Shown piece after piece: positions 50,663 through 59,026 of a stretch of 64,000 nucleotides of DNA. Positions within the stretch are counted from its first letter, which is position 1. The number at the start of each line of letters is the position of its first letter. The notes beneath the pieces were generated by a model. It saw only the letters and a program-made list of their open reading frames with translations, was not told the DNA's origin and ran no database searches. The position numbers and the translations under genes were made by a program. This DNA is from an uncultured Paracoccaceae bacterium (lineage in GTDB: Bacteria; Pseudomonadota; Alphaproteobacteria; Rhodobacterales; Rhodobacteraceae), in contig CANMMF010000011.1 of NCBI GenBank assembly GCA_947498985.1, positions 79,722 to 143,721 of the forward strand, read 5' to 3'.

Positions 50663-51757
50663 TGTCTCCTCAGCCACAGCCGGCTGCCGTTTGTGCGGGC
50701 TTGTCCACGCGAGACCCGGGAGATGGTCTTCGACGCGCACGACAAGGCATTCGCGTTCTCTAGCGGGGCGTGCGCGCGCGGCATCCACGATAATGTGAAG
50801 ACGGCGGCGGATACGATCTTCGGCGGCAAGGACCGGGCCTGCAATCGACGTTTCCAGCAGATGTGCGGGCATTATCTCGTCGATCCGATCGCCTGCACGC
50901 CGGCGTCGGGCTGGGAGAAGGGCCAGGTCGAGAACCTGGTTGGTGTGATCCGGCGTCGGTTCTTTGTGCCGCGCCCGAAGTTCAAATCCTGTGCCGAGTT
51001 GAACACATGGCTCGAAGATCGTTGCATTGCCTGCGCCAAGGCAAACAACCACCCATAGATGCGCGACGAGACGATCCGGGAGGTGTTCGGAAAAGAGCGC
51101 TCCAGCTTGGTCCCTTACGTCGGGCCCCTTGATGGAGTCCACGCGGTCCCGGCATCGGTATCCAAAACCTGTTTGGTCAGGTTCGACAACAACCGCTACT
51201 CCGACGACGCCCGCGCGATCGGTCCTCCGGTTGAGATCCGCGCCTACGCGGATCGGTTGGAATGTTGGCAAGACGGCAAGATCACCGGCCAGCATGAACG
51301 CGTCTTTGGCCGTGGCAAAACGATCCATGATCCGTTGCACCAACTACCTGTGCTCGCACGCAAACCGGGCGCTTTGCGCAACGGCGCTCCATTCAGGGAA
51401 TGGGACCTGCCCATTGCCATGCGGCGCGTAGGCCGAAAGCCGGAACGCCTGCCCGGTGGTGACCGGCAGATGGTTGATATCCCGGGCGCAGTTCTGACCG
51501 ATGGGTTGGAGGCCGTCGAGGCGGCTTGCGCAGGAGCTCTGGCAAACAACATCCATTCCGCCGGTGTCGAACTGAACATTCCGGCGCGCCACCGGGAACC
51601 GCCGCCACCCCTGACAGTCACCACACCGGACGCGCTGAAGCTGGCTTGCGAACCAGAAGCGAACTGCGACCGGTACGACAGCCTGAGGAGATCACAGGAT
51701 GGAACGCACGCAAGTCCTGGGTGCAATGGGCCAGCTCAAACTTTACGGCATGGGGCA
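50663..51757 (+). pseudogene. IS21-family transposase IstA, 5'-truncated with internal stop and frameshift
   Basis: The frame starts abruptly at an HSRLPFVRACPRETREMVF stretch, i.e. after the first catalytic Asp of the DDE domain. The integrase core (ACTPASGWEKGQVENLVG) and the C-terminal part (VPASVSKTCLVRFDNNRYS, VLARKPGALRNGAPF) are recognisable. An in-frame TAG at 51056-51058 replaces the Glu expected after NNHP, and the last part, PEEITGWNARKSW, lies in another frame. The element cannot encode a working transposase. It lies just inside the tRNA-Tyr end of the island. Confidence 0.85.
51699..51756 (+). pseudogene. IS21 helper ATPase IstB, first 19 codons only
   Basis: MERTQVLGAMGQLKLYGMG is the N terminus of IstB, starting inside the end of istA as in intact IS21 elements. 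It is cut after about 57 bases by the IS5-type sequence. The ATPase domain is lost. Confidence 0.75.
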
Positions 51758-52374
51758 GTGGACAGCACCGGCATCAAGGCCGGGGGCGAAGGCGAATGGA
51801 ACGCGCGCAAGCATGGCCGCGCGAAACGGCGCATCTGGCGCAAGGTGCATATCGGAATTGATGAGCAAACGCTGGAGGTCCGGGCCGTCCATTGCCCGGC
51901 AGGCGATTTGCGAAGCAAATCTGCCGAGAGGGGAGATCACCGGCAGCAGTATCGGCGATGCCCATGTTGCCAGAACTGCCGGACCGGATCCCGCGTGAAC
52001 AGCAGACCGGTTCCGTGACGGCCGTCGCCGCCTGCGACAGCCGGAAATGTCACGCGGCAATCGCTGCTCGAAACGCAGCCGCCATCATCCCGCCCCGCAG
52101 AAACGCCAAACCGCGGAAGCCGGCGAGCCCGGGCGCTGTGGCCCGAAACGAAGCCTTGCGCGCCTCGAAGGACCCGGGCCGCGCCATCTGGCAACGATGG
52201 AGCGGCTATTGCCGCCGGAGCCGCGTCGAGGCAAAGATGACCTGCCTCAGACTGCCCGGCCAATCCCTCATCGCTCGGGACGTCGAGCGCCAGACCGCCG
52301 AACTGCAGGTCCGCATCGCTGTGCCCAACGGCGACACCGCCCTCGGTAGACCCGTCCCAGCGGCTGTCGGATAA
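51757..52374 (+). pseudogene. IS5-family (IS1031-like) transposase remnant
   Basis: The 3' half of an IS5-type transposase in shifted frames: VDSTGIKAGGEGEWNARKHG and WRKVHIGIDEQTLEVRAV in one frame, GEITGSSIGDA in a second, then LPELPDRIP, IIPPRRNAKP, GAVARNEALRAS and RWSGYCRRSRVEAKM in a third. The second D of the DDE triad is in VDSTG. A roughly 45-bp hairpin insert breaks the protein after RAV. The 5' end is fused to istB. Confidence 0.82.
51897..51926. repeat. Stable GAA-loop hairpin inserted in the IS5 remnant
   Basis: CGGCAG and ATTTGC pair with GCAAAT and CTGCCG around GAA, with three bulged bases on the left. The tip GCGAAGC is a notably stable DNA mini-hairpin. It is absent from the transposase reading that surrounds it. 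Confidence 0.5.
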
Positions 52375-52458
52375 ATCCGTCCGGGCAAAGGCGAACCCCG
52401 CTCAGAACCCGATATGTGCAAGAGCGCCCTGAGGACGTGGAAGTCCCCTTCGGTCAGG

Positions 52459-52494
52459 CCGCCGCCCAGGATGATCCCCCTAGGCGGCGGATTT
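52459..52494 (+). terminator. Terminator-like hairpin downstream of the IS remnants
   Basis: 8-bp perfect stem CCGCCGCC/GGCGGCGG (52459-52466 with 52483-52490) followed by ATTTTCTT. There is no intact gene before it. The rest of 52375-52930 holds no gene I recognise, only the right att-like repeat. Confidence 0.5.
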
Positions 52495-52605
52495 TCTTGC
52501 TCCGAAGGTTGGACAGAGCGGATGAAAAGCGTTGGAAAACAGTGGGCCGGATGGAAGCGGGTTTACAGTCTAAGTCGCTGGTTCGGCTTTCAGACTACAC
52601 TACAG

Positions 52606-52618
52606 GGTCGCCCACCAT
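52606..52618. repeat. Right copy of att-like direct repeat
   Basis: GGTCGCCCACCAT, identical to the tRNA-Tyr 3' end at 50447-50459. Sequence upstream has only a weak T-arm-like GGTTCGGCTTTC and does not form a second tRNA. Confidence 0.55.
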
Positions 52619-52929
52619 TCCTCCCGGAACCAATGAGATGGACTGCGATAACCGCAGCCGGGCCCTGATTCTCCCGCACTGAAGTTGTGCTCCGCAACGT
52701 TCAGGAAACCGCAAGAATCGCACCGCCATCGAGCGCCCGGGGCCGAAGGGATTGTCACGAAGCTGCGGCACGTTGAGGCTCTGACGGGGTGAGCTATGCC
52801 GCGTGTGGATGTGATCCGGCAGGTTTGGCTTGGCCAAATCGCCTGCCAGGCAACGGGACCATCCGAGTGGATCACAAACTGTACGCGGGCAACGTCATCG
52901 ACGCGCCGGGTGACCTGTTCATCCTGCGC

Positions 52930-53940
52930 GGCATGAACCCGGCCTGAGACGCGGCGATACGCGCCGTGCGATCCGCCTCGTTCATGCCCAGCAGCATATT
53001 CAGCAGCGAACGCAGTCTGTGACCGCACACATGCTCCGGCTTGCACATATCCTTGTTGCCGAAGCGCAGATGCGGCTGCGGCACCGGAGTCCGGCCATCG
53101 TCCTGCACGAAGTTCAGATCGACGATGGCGTCCGCGAGATCCCAGCCGTTACAGACCGTTTCCCACTCACGCTTGTCCGGGAACTTGCCCATCCCCGGGG
53201 TCGGACGCCCTTCGTATTCGACCGAGAACGCCTCGACCGCGGTCCGGCGACCGCGCTCATGGGCGAAGGGGTGCAACGGCCCGTCGACCTCGTCGACGAC
53301 CATGTCCGCGCGGATGAGGCGCGGCATCAGGCACGACCAGCAACGATGCGGATAGACACAGCCGGTCTCTTTGTCGAAGGTCACCACCGTCTCGCCCGGC
53401 TTGGAGATCTTGGCGTGCCATTTCCGGAAATCGTCGAACTCCGCGTAACAGCCCGGGTGTTTTCGCTCGAACCACTCGCGTCCTTTTCGTCTGCGCCTCG
53501 ATGCGCCATAAGATGACCGGCCAGCCGACCGCAAAGAACTGCGCGACCTTGTGGACGTGGGTGTTTGCGGTGATCCGCTTCCAGGCTCCCTGCACGTCGT
53601 CGTGATCGCTCTACACGCCATATTTCTCGAGCGGCAGCATTTAGGTCCGGTCGTCGTCCTCAAAGATCCAACCGTGCCACATCTCCGCGCAGGTTTCCTT
53701 TTCCTTGTCGCGGTTGGTGGTGCCCTATTCGATGAACGTGCCGATGGCGGCGCCCACGATGGCGCGGTTCTGCCAGAACGCGTAACGCAGATCGCGCTCA
53801 AGCATCAGGTGGTTCTCCGGCGCCGTCAGCGTGGCCATCAGCAGCAAAGAGCCGTTGCCGATTTGGCGGCTTTTATCGGCCTGCGCCGTGGTGATCTTGT
53901 TATCCGCAGGGAAGGTGTTGGCCTCCTGAACGGAAGACGG
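52930..53940 (-). pseudogene. Propane-monooxygenase-type diiron hydroxylase large subunit, decayed
   Basis: Most of a soluble diiron monooxygenase alpha subunit of the PrmA/MimA group. Recognisable in order: ADNKITTAQADKSRQIGNGS, AFWQNRAIVGAAIGTFIE, MLPLEKYG, HVHKVAQFFAVGWPV, then in another frame EWFERKHPGCYAEFDDF, YPHRCWSCLMP, ADMVVDEVDGPLH, EYEGRPTPGMG and GWDLADAI. In-frame stops lie at 53725-53727, 53641-53643 and 53611-53613, with a frameshift near 53490. The N terminus is missing. No reductase, coupling or small subunit gene remains. The enzyme would have oxidised short alkanes or ketones. Confidence 0.78.
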
Positions 53941-54336
53941 AGTACAGCCAGGATCGGCGCTGTATTTTCTGCCAATAACTTTGCCTTGCCGGGGGAAGGC
54001 GGAGGGGCGCATGTGCCGCCCGTTCAGCGACCATTACAGTCCGTTACGGTTATTTCAATGCGCGTAAACACCTCCTTGCAAAGCGGGCGTTACAGGTCTG
54101 GATGAATGGCGCAAAGCCCAGCGTTATATAGCGCATCTGGGCGTGAAAAAGGTAGCCGGCAGCAGGGCGGAGGCAGGTTTCTGACGGGTTCGGCGCGTGC
54201 CGGTTCCGGCGCCCTCAGGCTGGAATTGCGACGGGTCCGAAAATCCGAGTGCGCCGCGAGTTTGTGGCTTTGTCTGAAACTCAGACGCCGTGAAAAGGCA
54301 CCGCAAGCCCCGACCGCACCTGCACAATTCGCCGGT

Positions 54337-54633
54337 CCCGGTGGCCGCAACCAGGGCCGCCACGCCGCCCGTCTCCAGCTCTGGCAGATGATCCGGAAGG
54401 CAGACCGGATCGTCGTCCAGCGCGCCCCGATCCTCCAGCTGCAACCGCAGGCATTCCTGCGGGTTGCGCGCAAAAAGACCCGCGGGATCGACCCGTTTCT
54501 GCACCACCCGCAGCGCCGCCGCGACAGGCTCTTCGGAGAGATCGAGCGCCTCGGCAATCTCCGACATGGAGCGCCCGAGCCAGCCCGACGGCTCCGGATC
54601 GCCGAACAGCGTCAGGATCAGCCGCTCCATCCG
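54337..54633 (-). pseudogene. Fragment of sigma-54 factor RpoN
   Basis: About 100 codons like the core-binding domain of RpoN: EPSGWLGRSMSEIAEALDL, then DPAGLFARNPQECLRLQLED and a matching helix up to LVAATG. The DNA-binding C terminus with the RpoN box and the N-terminal activator region are absent. The open frame runs on at both sides into sequence I cannot place. It is one of several gene fragments between the monooxygenase pseudogene and znuB. Confidence 0.6.
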
Positions 54634-54895
54634 CCCGCCTCCGGGCTCGATTTCGACAGCCACTGGCGGGCGGGCATCCGCCAGATGCCGGGCTTCCGCG
54701 CCGTGCCTCGGGTCGAGAGCGCGGGCGACAGCGCGGATGTAGATCTGGTGTTTCTCTTCTACCAGTGCATTCTGTGGATCCGGGCGCTGCATGCCGATGC
54801 CCCGGTGAGCCGCATCCTCCACAGCCAGATCCAGAGCCTCGGGTCCCCGGCGCATCTCCACACACGGCACCCGGGCAGACACATCTGAGCCTGCG

Positions 54896-55075
54896 TCAGT
54901 GCTTGAGGTCCTTGGCTTCGCCCAGCAGAGTGTCGGCGTCCCATCTTGCGGCCGCCACCAGCGCGCCCGCGGCACAATCCTTGCCATGATCGCCCACCAT
55001 CTCTTTGGCCACCCACACCAGTTTCTGGAAATTGCGGTTCTTGCTCTGCTCTTCGGCGGATAAGGCCCGGGTCAT
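54896..55075 (-). CDS. Small soluble protein of unknown function
   Basis: 59 residues from an ATG with a strong GGGAGGGGG site just upstream (55080-55088). The sequence is mixed-charge and helical (EEQSKNRNFQKLVWVAKEMV, then GKDCAAGALVAAARWDADT). I do not recognise it. The intact frame and good ribosome site, in a region of broken genes, suggest that it may still be expressed. Confidence 0.5.
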   Translation of the reverse strand: MTRALSAEEQSKNRNFQKLVWVAKEMVGDHGKDCAAGALVAAARWDADTLLGEAKDLKH

Positions 55076-55098
55076 GGTTCCCCCTCCCATTGGCGTCA

Positions 55099-55233
55099 TT
55101 TGTGGCTATATTTGAATATGTTGCTGGGGAGTGTTGCGATGGACAGGCCGCCATCGGCATCGCCGAAGGCCAGATGCGCGCCGTCATTGGTCCAGCCAAG
55201 CGCCTCGCCGCGCGCACCGGTGCCGAACGCCAG
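55099..55233 (-). pseudogene. Fragment resembling the end of a WD40-repeat protein
   Basis: A stretch of about 45 codons with one blade-like motif, GWTNDGAHLAFGDADGGLSI, ending a few codons later in a stop. The rest of any propeller protein is absent. The assignment rests on a single repeat and is weak. Confidence 0.35.
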
Positions 55234-55249
55234 ACCGATCCGGCCTGCA

Positions 55250-55536
55250 GCTGCGCGCACAGTCGCTGTCGGAAAATTCCGCATCCATGATCGTGTCCGG
55301 CACGATGCCGTTCTCATCGGCAAAGGCGCATTTGAAAGTCGTGCCTTCGATCTGCGTGCTGAGCAGTTCCAGCTCTGGCCGGACAAGGCGGATGAACCGC
55401 TGTCTGTCCTGCCGGATGGCGCACCATTGCCCGGCGTGACCACCGCATCCTCGGGCACGCCGCGCGGGTCGAGCCCCATGCCGGGACACCGCCGCCAGCT
55501 TTGCGCGATGACCTCGGGCGTTGCGGTGTGTCTAAT
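55250..55536 (-). pseudogene. N-terminal fragment of an AcoR-like sigma-54-dependent activator
   Basis: The opening part matches sigma54 activators of the AcoR/MimR type: PEVIAQSWRRCPGMGLDP, then in a shifted frame VRPELELLSTQIEGT and FADENGIVPDTIMD of the GAF-like sensor. The AAA+ and Fis-type DNA-binding domains are missing. Such activators control diiron monooxygenase operons in other bacteria, which fits the nearby pseudogene. Confidence 0.55.
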
Positions 55537-55685
55537 GGCGCCCTGATTCCTGCGCGGCGCGGGCCTTGGACAAAGCGCAGTGTGCTGCCATGTCACGGTC
55601 CTCGCGGCCCGTGCCCTGGCACATTTCGCGGTCAGATCCGAGGGGATGCGCGATCCGCAGCTTTGCAGAGGGGCGCACCGTCGCC

Positions 55686-56474
55686 CTAGCCGCGCAACCG
55701 CGTGAGCGTGCTCAGCGCAAAGAGCACGACCGCGGCGCACACGATGCTTGGCCCGGCGGGGGTGTCGAACACCCAGGCCGCCCAGAGACCCAGCAGTGCG
55801 GCGACCACGCCTGCAACCGCCGCACCGGCGACCATCATCTCCGGCGTGCGTGCAAACGGGCGCGCGGCGGCGGCCGGGATGACCAGAAGCGCGCCGATCA
55901 GCAGCGCGCCCACAATCTTCAGCGCCGCCGCCACCACCAGCGCCAGCGCCAGCATCAGGATGCGTTTCTCGCGCTCGGGATCGATGCCGCCCGCAAAGGC
56001 AAGATCGGCTGAGAGCGTCGCCGTCAGCAAGCGCCGCCAGCGCCAGAAGATCAGCGCCGCAACCACAAGGCCGCCGCCCCAGATGACCAGCAGATCGCCT
56101 TTGCCCAGGGCCAGGATATCGCCGAAAAGCAGCGCCGAGAGGTCGATCCGCGCGCCTTCCACAAAGCTCACCGCCACCAGCCCCGCGGCCAGCGCGCCAT
56201 GCGAGGCGACCCCCAGCAGCAGATCCGCCCCCATGCCCCGGTCGGTCAGATGGGCCACGAGGAACGCCATCGCCAGAGCCACCACCAGCGTGCCTGCAAA
56301 GATCGGCACCGACAGCGCCAGCGCCAGCGCCACGCCGAGGATCGCCGCATGAGAGGTCGCATCGCCGAAATAGGCCATGCGCCGCCAGGCCACGAAGCCG
56401 CCCAGCGGGGCGGCGGCCAGCGCGACACCCACCGCACCCAGCACCGCGCGGGTCAGGAAGTCATCCAGCATCAC
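55686..56474 (-). CDS. znuB: Zinc ABC transporter permease
   Basis: 262-residue inner-membrane permease of the ZnuABC high-affinity zinc importer, ABC-3 family, with about eight helices. FGDATSHAAILGVALALAL near the N terminus is typical of the family. The ATG overlaps the znuC stop by four bases. Last gene of the zur-znuC-znuB operon; the decayed island begins beyond its end. Confidence 0.93.
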   Translation of the reverse strand: MMLDDFLTRAVLGAVGVALAAAPLGGFVAWRRMAYFGDATSHAAILGVALALALSVPIFAGTLVVALAMAFLVAHLTDRGMGADLLLGVASHGALAAGLVAVSFVEGARIDLSALLFGDILALGKGDLLVIWGGGLVVAALIFWRWRRLLTATLSADLAFAGGIDPEREKRILMLALALVVAAALKIVGALLIGALLVIPAAAARPFARTPEMMVAGAAVAGVVAALLGLWAAWVFDTPAGPSIVCAAVVLFALSTLTRLRG

Positions 56475-57259
56475 CCGGCCTCTGCGTGATCGTGCCGGGG
56501 GGCGGACCCGTGATCGTGGTTGTGATCATGTCCGTGGTCATGATCGTGGGCATGGCCGTGATCATGCTCGTGCCGGTAAAGCGCCAGCGCGCCACCTGTC
56601 CCGCTGCCAAAGAGCGCGCGGTATTCGGCGGCCTGCGCCACGGTCTCCGGATGGCCTTCGCAGCAGATGTGACCATTGAGGCAGATGACCCGGTCGGATG
56701 CGCTCATCACCACGTGCAATTCGTGGCTGACCATCAGGATCGCGCAGCCGGTGCGGTCGCGCAAAGCCTCGATACGCTGGTAGAATGCGGCAGAGCCGGG
56801 CTGGTCCAGCCCCTGCGTCGGCTCGTCGAGCAGCAGCAGTTCCGGGCGGTTCAGCAAGGCGCGCGCCAGCAGCACGCGCTGCATCTGCCCGCCGGAGAGA
56901 TCCGCGAGCTGCCGCGCCGGGAGTTCACCCGCCCCGGCCTCGGCCAGCGCCGCCTGGCGCGCAGCGCCTGTCGCCGGGGTCGGCAGATCGAGAAACCGTC
57001 CCACGGTCATCGGCAGGCTCGGGTCGATCTGCAAACGCTGCGGCACATAGCTCAGGCGCAGCCCGTCCTTGCGCGTGACCGTGCCGGTTTCCGACCGGAC
57101 CGCGCCGATGAGGCTGCGCAGAAGGGTCGACTTGCCGGACCCGTTGGGCCCCACAACGGTCACGATCTCTCCGGGTGCGATCCGGAAATCCACGTCGTGC
57201 AGAACCCGTCGCCCGCCCAGCCGCACACCCAGCGACGACGCGGTGATCAGCGCCGTCAC
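56471..57259 (-). CDS. znuC: Zinc ABC transporter ATP-binding protein
   Basis: 262-residue ATPase: Walker A GPNGSGKST, signature LSGGQMQRVLLARAL, Walker B LLLLDEPTQGLD and the switch His in MVSHELH. An unusual C-terminal tail of about 30 residues is rich in His-Asp pairs and may hold zinc. The start overlaps the zur stop (ATGA). Confidence 0.94.
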   Translation of the reverse strand: MTALITASSLGVRLGGRRVLHDVDFRIAPGEIVTVVGPNGSGKSTLLRSLIGAVRSETGTVTRKDGLRLSYVPQRLQIDPSLPMTVGRFLDLPTPATGAARQAALAEAGAGELPARQLADLSGGQMQRVLLARALLNRPELLLLDEPTQGLDQPGSAAFYQRIEALRDRTGCAILMVSHELHVVMSASDRVICLNGHICCEGHPETVAQAAEYRALFGSGTGGALALYRHEHDHGHAHDHDHGHDHNHDHGSAPRHDHAEAG

Positions 57260-57735
57260 GCGGCGGCCTCGGCACAGGTCGGGCAGAGTCCTTCGGCCTC
57301 GATCACCGCGCGTTCCACCGCAAACCCAACGCCTGACGCCGCCGCGCGCAAGGCCCGCATGGCCGGACGACCGGCCGCCTCCGCCACCGCAGAGCAGCCA
57401 CGGCAGATCAGGAAACAGGGCGCATGGCGCTGGCCGGGATGGGCGCAGGCGACAAAGGCGTTAAGCCGCTCGATGCGATGCGCAAAGCCGTGGCTGACAA
57501 GGAAATCGAGCGCGCGATAGGCCACCGGAGGCTGCGAGCCCAGCCCTTCGGCGCGCAGATGCTCCAGAACGTCGTAGGCCCCCATGGCGCGATGCTCCGA
57601 CAGGAGCAGTTCCAGCGTGCGGCGCCGGACCGGGGTCAGCTGCAATTTGCGCGCGGCGCATTCCTCTTCGACGGCACCCAGCGCGTCGGTGATGCAATGC
57701 GTGTGATCGTGCGGGTCAAAACCATGTGCGTCCAT
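57256..57735 (-). CDS. zur: Zinc uptake regulator, Fur family
   Basis: 159-residue Fur-family repressor. The winged helix begins with KLQLTPVRRRTLELLLSEH, and the regulatory zinc region contains HRIERLNAFVACAH. Structural zinc cysteines are in CRGCS and LCPTC. The start MDAHGFDPHDHTHC at 57735 keeps the Zur box outside the coding region; the longer in-frame start would run through it. It should repress its own operon and the divergent znuA when zinc is ample. Confidence 0.92.
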   Translation of the reverse strand: MDAHGFDPHDHTHCITDALGAVEEECAARKLQLTPVRRRTLELLLSEHRAMGAYDVLEHLRAEGLGSQPPVAYRALDFLVSHGFAHRIERLNAFVACAHPGQRHAPCFLICRGCSAVAEAAGRPAMRALRAAASGVGFAVERAVIEAEGLCPTCAEAAA

Positions 57736-57772
57736 ATGGGTCCTCGCTTGCGGCTCCAGGGCTGCTTGATAT

Positions 57773-57795
57773 GTTATATCGTAACGCGATACAAC
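57773..57795. promoter_or_regulatory. Zur box between zur and znuA
   Basis: Dyad GTTATATCG-TAACG-CGATACAAC: 9-bp arms with one mismatch and a 5-bp centre. It is AT-rich against a GC-rich background, midway between the divergent zur and znuA starts. Position and shape fit a Zur operator. Confidence 0.8.
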
Positions 57796-57841
57796 CACCG
57801 TACCAACTGATTCCCTGCCCCTCTATCACATTGGAGCCGTA

Positions 57842-59026
57842 ATGCGACGCGTCTTGACCCTGCCCTTGCTGGCCACCTTGCTCTGGTCCGGTCCACTTCA
57901 GGCCGACGATCTCTCGGTGGCGACGGACATTCCGCCGGTGCACAGCCTGGTGTCGCAGGTCATGCAGGGCGTGGGCGCGCCCGCGCTGATCCTGCCGGGC
58001 ATCACCTCGCCGCATGACGCGTCCCTGCGTCCCTCGCAGGCGCGGGAGATCGCAAATGCGGATGTGGTGATCTGGATCGGGCCGTCCCTTTCGCCCGCTC
58101 TGGCCCGCAATATCGAAACGCTTGCACCCGACGCGTCGACGCTGGCGCTGATGGCGGTCACGGGCACCACGGTCCGGCCTTACCGGTCGCTGGAGGCGTT
58201 TGCCCCGGTGGCGGGCGACGCACATGACCACGACGATGACCATGACGAGGAGCACGCGCATGGGCATGACGAGAAAGACTCCCATGCGGAGGAGCACGCG
58301 GCGGATGGTGATCATGATCATGATCATGATCATGACCATGACCATGACAGTGACCACGAACACGATCATGGCGATAAAGATGCGCAGGCTGAAGAGCACG
58401 GGGAGGAGCATGCAGAAGAGCACGCCCATGGACATGACGACGACCACGCGCAGGCGGAAGAGCATGATCACGACCATGCCCATGATCACGACCATGCCCA
58501 CGGGGACGGCCCGGACCCGCATAGCTGGCTCGATCCTGCAAATGCGGCGCTGTGGCTGACGGCGATCGCCGACGCGCTGGCCGCAGCCGATCCCGACAAT
58601 GCGCAGACCTACATGTCAAATGCCGAGTCCGGCATCGCCGCCATCGAGGCCGCCACCGCCGACACCCGCGCAATGCTTGCGGACGCAGCGGGCCAGCCGA
58701 TGGCGGTCTATCACGACGCGTTTCAGTATTTCGAAGCGGCCTTCGGCCTGACCGTGCTTGGCGCGATCTCCGACAGCGATGCCGCCGCGGCGGGGCCCGC
58801 CTCGCTCGACGCGCTGCGCGACCGGCTGGCCGCAAATCCGCCCGCCTGTTTCCTGACCGAGCCCGGCGCGCCGCCGCGGCTGCTCGATGCGGTGGGTGCG
58901 GGCGATGTGCCGCTGGCCGTGCTGGATCCGCTGGGCACGTCACTCACAGCAGGGCCAGGGCTTTACCCCGCGCTGATCCGGAACCTGGGACAGGCGGTGT
59001 CGGAGTGCCTGGCTCAGGGCGCGTAA
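57842..59026 (+). CDS. znuA: Zinc-binding periplasmic protein with long His-rich loop
   Basis: 394-residue solute receptor of the ZnuABC importer. A signal peptide ends at GPLQADD. Zinc ligands are the His in IPPVHSL, the conserved DPHSWLDP and the His in YHDAFQYF. Between them lies a loop of about 105 residues (about 123-225) with some 30 His alternating with Asp/Glu, longer than in most ZnuA. Divergent from zur across the Zur box; its 3' end overlaps convergent pxpA by 13 bases. Confidence 0.94.
   Translation: MRRVLTLPLLATLLWSGPLQADDLSVATDIPPVHSLVSQVMQGVGAPALILPGITSPHDASLRPSQAREIANADVVIWIGPSLSPALARNIETLAPDASTLALMAVTGTTVRPYRSLEAFAPVAGDAHDHDDDHDEEHAHGHDEKDSHAEEHAADGDHDHDHDHDHDHDSDHEHDHGDKDAQAEEHGEEHAEEHAHGHDDDHAQAEEHDHDHAHDHDHAHGDGPDPHSWLDPANAALWLTAIADALAAADPDNAQTYMSNAESGIAAIEAATADTRAMLADAAGQPMAVYHDAFQYFEAAFGLTVLGAISDSDAAAAGPASLDALRDRLAANPPACFLTEPGAPPRLLDAVGAGDVPLAVLDPLGTSLTAGPGLYPALIRNLGQAVSECLAQGA
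58310..58345 (+). repeat. In-frame hexanucleotide repeat in the znuA His loop
   Basis: Four GATCAT units followed by two GACCAT units, all coding Asp-His. Slippage by one unit keeps the frame and changes the loop by two residues. Confidence 0.8.

Noticed and set aside
52540..52620. Second, degenerate tRNA-Tyr gene
   Set aside because: Only the 13-base 3' end and a weak T-arm-like stretch match; no acceptor partner or anticodon arm can be folded.
50459..55685. Prophage
   Set aside because: No capsid, tail, terminase, lysis or integrase genes; only insertion sequence and catabolic or regulatory fragments are present.
58200..58520. CRISPR-like repeats
   Set aside because: The repeated GATCAT/GACCAT units are in frame and encode the His/Asp loop of ZnuA; no regular spacers.
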